Of a stretch of 64,000 bases of DNA, positions 63,311-64,000 are shown piece by piece. Source of the DNA: Merluccius polli (taxonomy: Eukaryota > Chordata > Actinopteri > Gadiformes > Merlucciidae); assembly GCA_030340625.1 (NCBI GenBank), contig JAOPHQ010005421.1:103501-167500 (forward strand). The letters are read 5' to 3'. The position numbers were made by a program, and so were the translations under genes. The notes below the pieces were generated by a model. The model searched no databases. It saw only the letters and a list, made by a program, of their open reading frames with translations, and was not told where the DNA came from. Position 1 is the first letter of the stretch. Each line of letters starts with the position of its first letter.

Positions 63311-63349
<39 letters not shown>

Positions 63350-63425
63350 TGTGTGCACCTGCTTGTGTGTGCTTTGTGCGCCTGTGTGTATGTGCAGTAT
63401 GAGCCTTTGTGTGTGTGTATGTTAC
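63311..63425. repeat. GT microsatellite next to exon A
   Basis: GT tract (63311-63348) and GT-rich sequence up to the exon A donor. Confidence 0.9.
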
Positions 63426-63557
63426 CTGGGTGAGGTTGGCCATGGCCATGTGGTGTGTGAGGAACCTGAACCAGTAGAGGGACTCTCTGTCCCCGGAGGT
63501 CGGAGGTTGCTGGCTGTAGTGCTTCTGGTACTGGCGCACAACCATAGCATGCAGCGC
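63426..63557 (-). CDS. apaf1: apaf1 exon A (helical arm)
   Basis: First visible exon, 44 codons, phase 0 at both ends. It encodes the helical (HD2/arm) segment between NB-ARC and the propellers, with ESLYWFRFLTHHMAMANL matching the conserved Apaf-1 YW-FL-HHMA pattern. Acceptor CAG lies right of 63557 and donor GTAACA left of 63426. The preceding exon is outside the window, so the 5' border rests on the acceptor and on family alignment only. Confidence 0.88.
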
Positions 63558-64000
63558 CTGGGTAACACAAGGCATATAAATATATATGTTACATGTTACA
63601 AAAATATATACATGACATGTATATTAAGTTATTTCACAGACACTTGCAAGTTAGATAGAGAACAATCAAAGCTACAATTAAAAATTGGAGTGCTACAAAA
63701 TGTTTAATAATTCAATACTTTTTTATTTAATAATTGCAGACACTTTAATCCAAAGTGATAACAACATTTATATCCATTGGACAGATACCTAAACAAAAGG
63801 TTTTAATAAGAGAAGGCCAGTGTGTCTTAAAGCTGACATCCCCAATAAAATTACCAGAATCAATAGTTTCTATTATTACTATTTACTATTTCATCATTTA
63901 ACAGTTGCTTTTAGAGAGAGAGGGCATTTAGATACATGCCATTAAGGAGCAGGTGCAGGGTTAGGGCCTCTTGCTCAAGCATGTCTATAGGTTAGGCTGA
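63558..64000. other. Intron upstream of exon A; SINE-like segment
   Basis: 63740-64000 contains minus-strand textures of a tRNA-SINE tail (CACTTTAATCCAAAGTGA) and TTGCTCAAGCATGTCTATAGG at the edge. No preceding apaf1 exon seen. Confidence 0.4.

Larger units (their letters stand above)
1925..63557 (-). other. apaf1: apaf1 gene body (partial, 16 coding exons visible)
   Basis: Minus-strand gene for apoptotic protease activating factor 1, the cytosolic adaptor that binds cytochrome c through its WD40 propellers, oligomerises with (d)ATP into the apoptosome and activates caspase-9. Sixteen exons with AG/GT borders join in frame into about 705 codons and follow the vertebrate Apaf-1 order: end of the helical arm (three exons), then thirteen WD40-type exons. 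Diagnostic stretches include GPAHLINDYVEHSAM, GHLSWVHGVQFSPD, LLSWSYDGTLK and ATGDDNGEIR. The family protein is about 1,250 residues, so the CARD and NB-ARC exons lie right of the window and roughly the last 70 residues left of it. All introns are repeat-rich; the largest is about 16.6 kb (9443-26014). No frameshift or stop is seen in any exon, so the gene looks functional. Confidence 0.96.

Overview
The window is vertebrate chromosomal DNA, almost certainly from a ray-finned (teleost) fish: a spliced metazoan gene with GT-AG introns lies in a dense field of fish-type transposable elements (Tc1/mariner, many hAT and TTAA-target MITEs, PIF/Harbinger, L2/CR1-like LINEs, an endogenous retrovirus, 5S- and tRNA-type SINEs) and long CA/GA/TA microsatellites. 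I cannot name the species.

The backbone is one host gene on the minus strand, apaf1 (apoptotic protease activating factor 1). Sixteen consecutive coding exons (63557 down to 1925) join in frame into about 705 codons, covering the end of the helical arm and the WD40 region up to about the thirteenth blade. The CARD and NB-ARC exons lie beyond position 64000; the last blade(s) and stop lie before position 1. Most WD40 exons are exactly 126 bp (42 codons) with phase-0 borders, one blade per exon.

Region by region: 1-9.3 kb (last introns in the window): interspersed repeats, a GCTAG-rich minisatellite and an L2-like LINE 5' half with a tandem 261-bp 5'UTR. 9.4-26 kb (one 16.6-kb intron): a two-exon THAP-domain remnant (+) converging on a broken SWIM zinc finger + YqaJ nuclease gene (-). 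One exon of that gene is split by a ~10-kb endogenous retrovirus with near-identical LTRs and GGTT target duplications; its 3' LTR holds a Tc1 (DD34E) element with an open transposase frame. 26-43 kb: TTAA elements, a 100-bp-period tandem array, an L2 3' half interrupted by a hAT, a large hAT with a complex repeat insert, and a Harbinger element containing two MITEs and a DD36E Tc1/mariner copy. 43-51 kb: the gene-dense part of apaf1 (nine exons), with an 88-bp tandem duplication that copies the end of one exon plus its splice donor, and a hAT inserted exactly at that exon's acceptor. 51-64 kb: an intact DD36E transposase fused to an inverted partial copy, two large fold-back structures (about 0.67 kb and 0.52 kb arms), a hAT-Ac transposase relic, and the first three apaf1 exons in the window.

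The best candidates for something undescribed are the THAP / SWIM-YqaJ pair (possibly two genes of one mobile element), the homopolymer-punctuated GC-rich module recurring inside different hAT-like MITEs, and the two repeat events hitting both splice sites of the same apaf1 exon. All coordinates and motifs were read by eye; family names rest on recognised motifs, not on searches.
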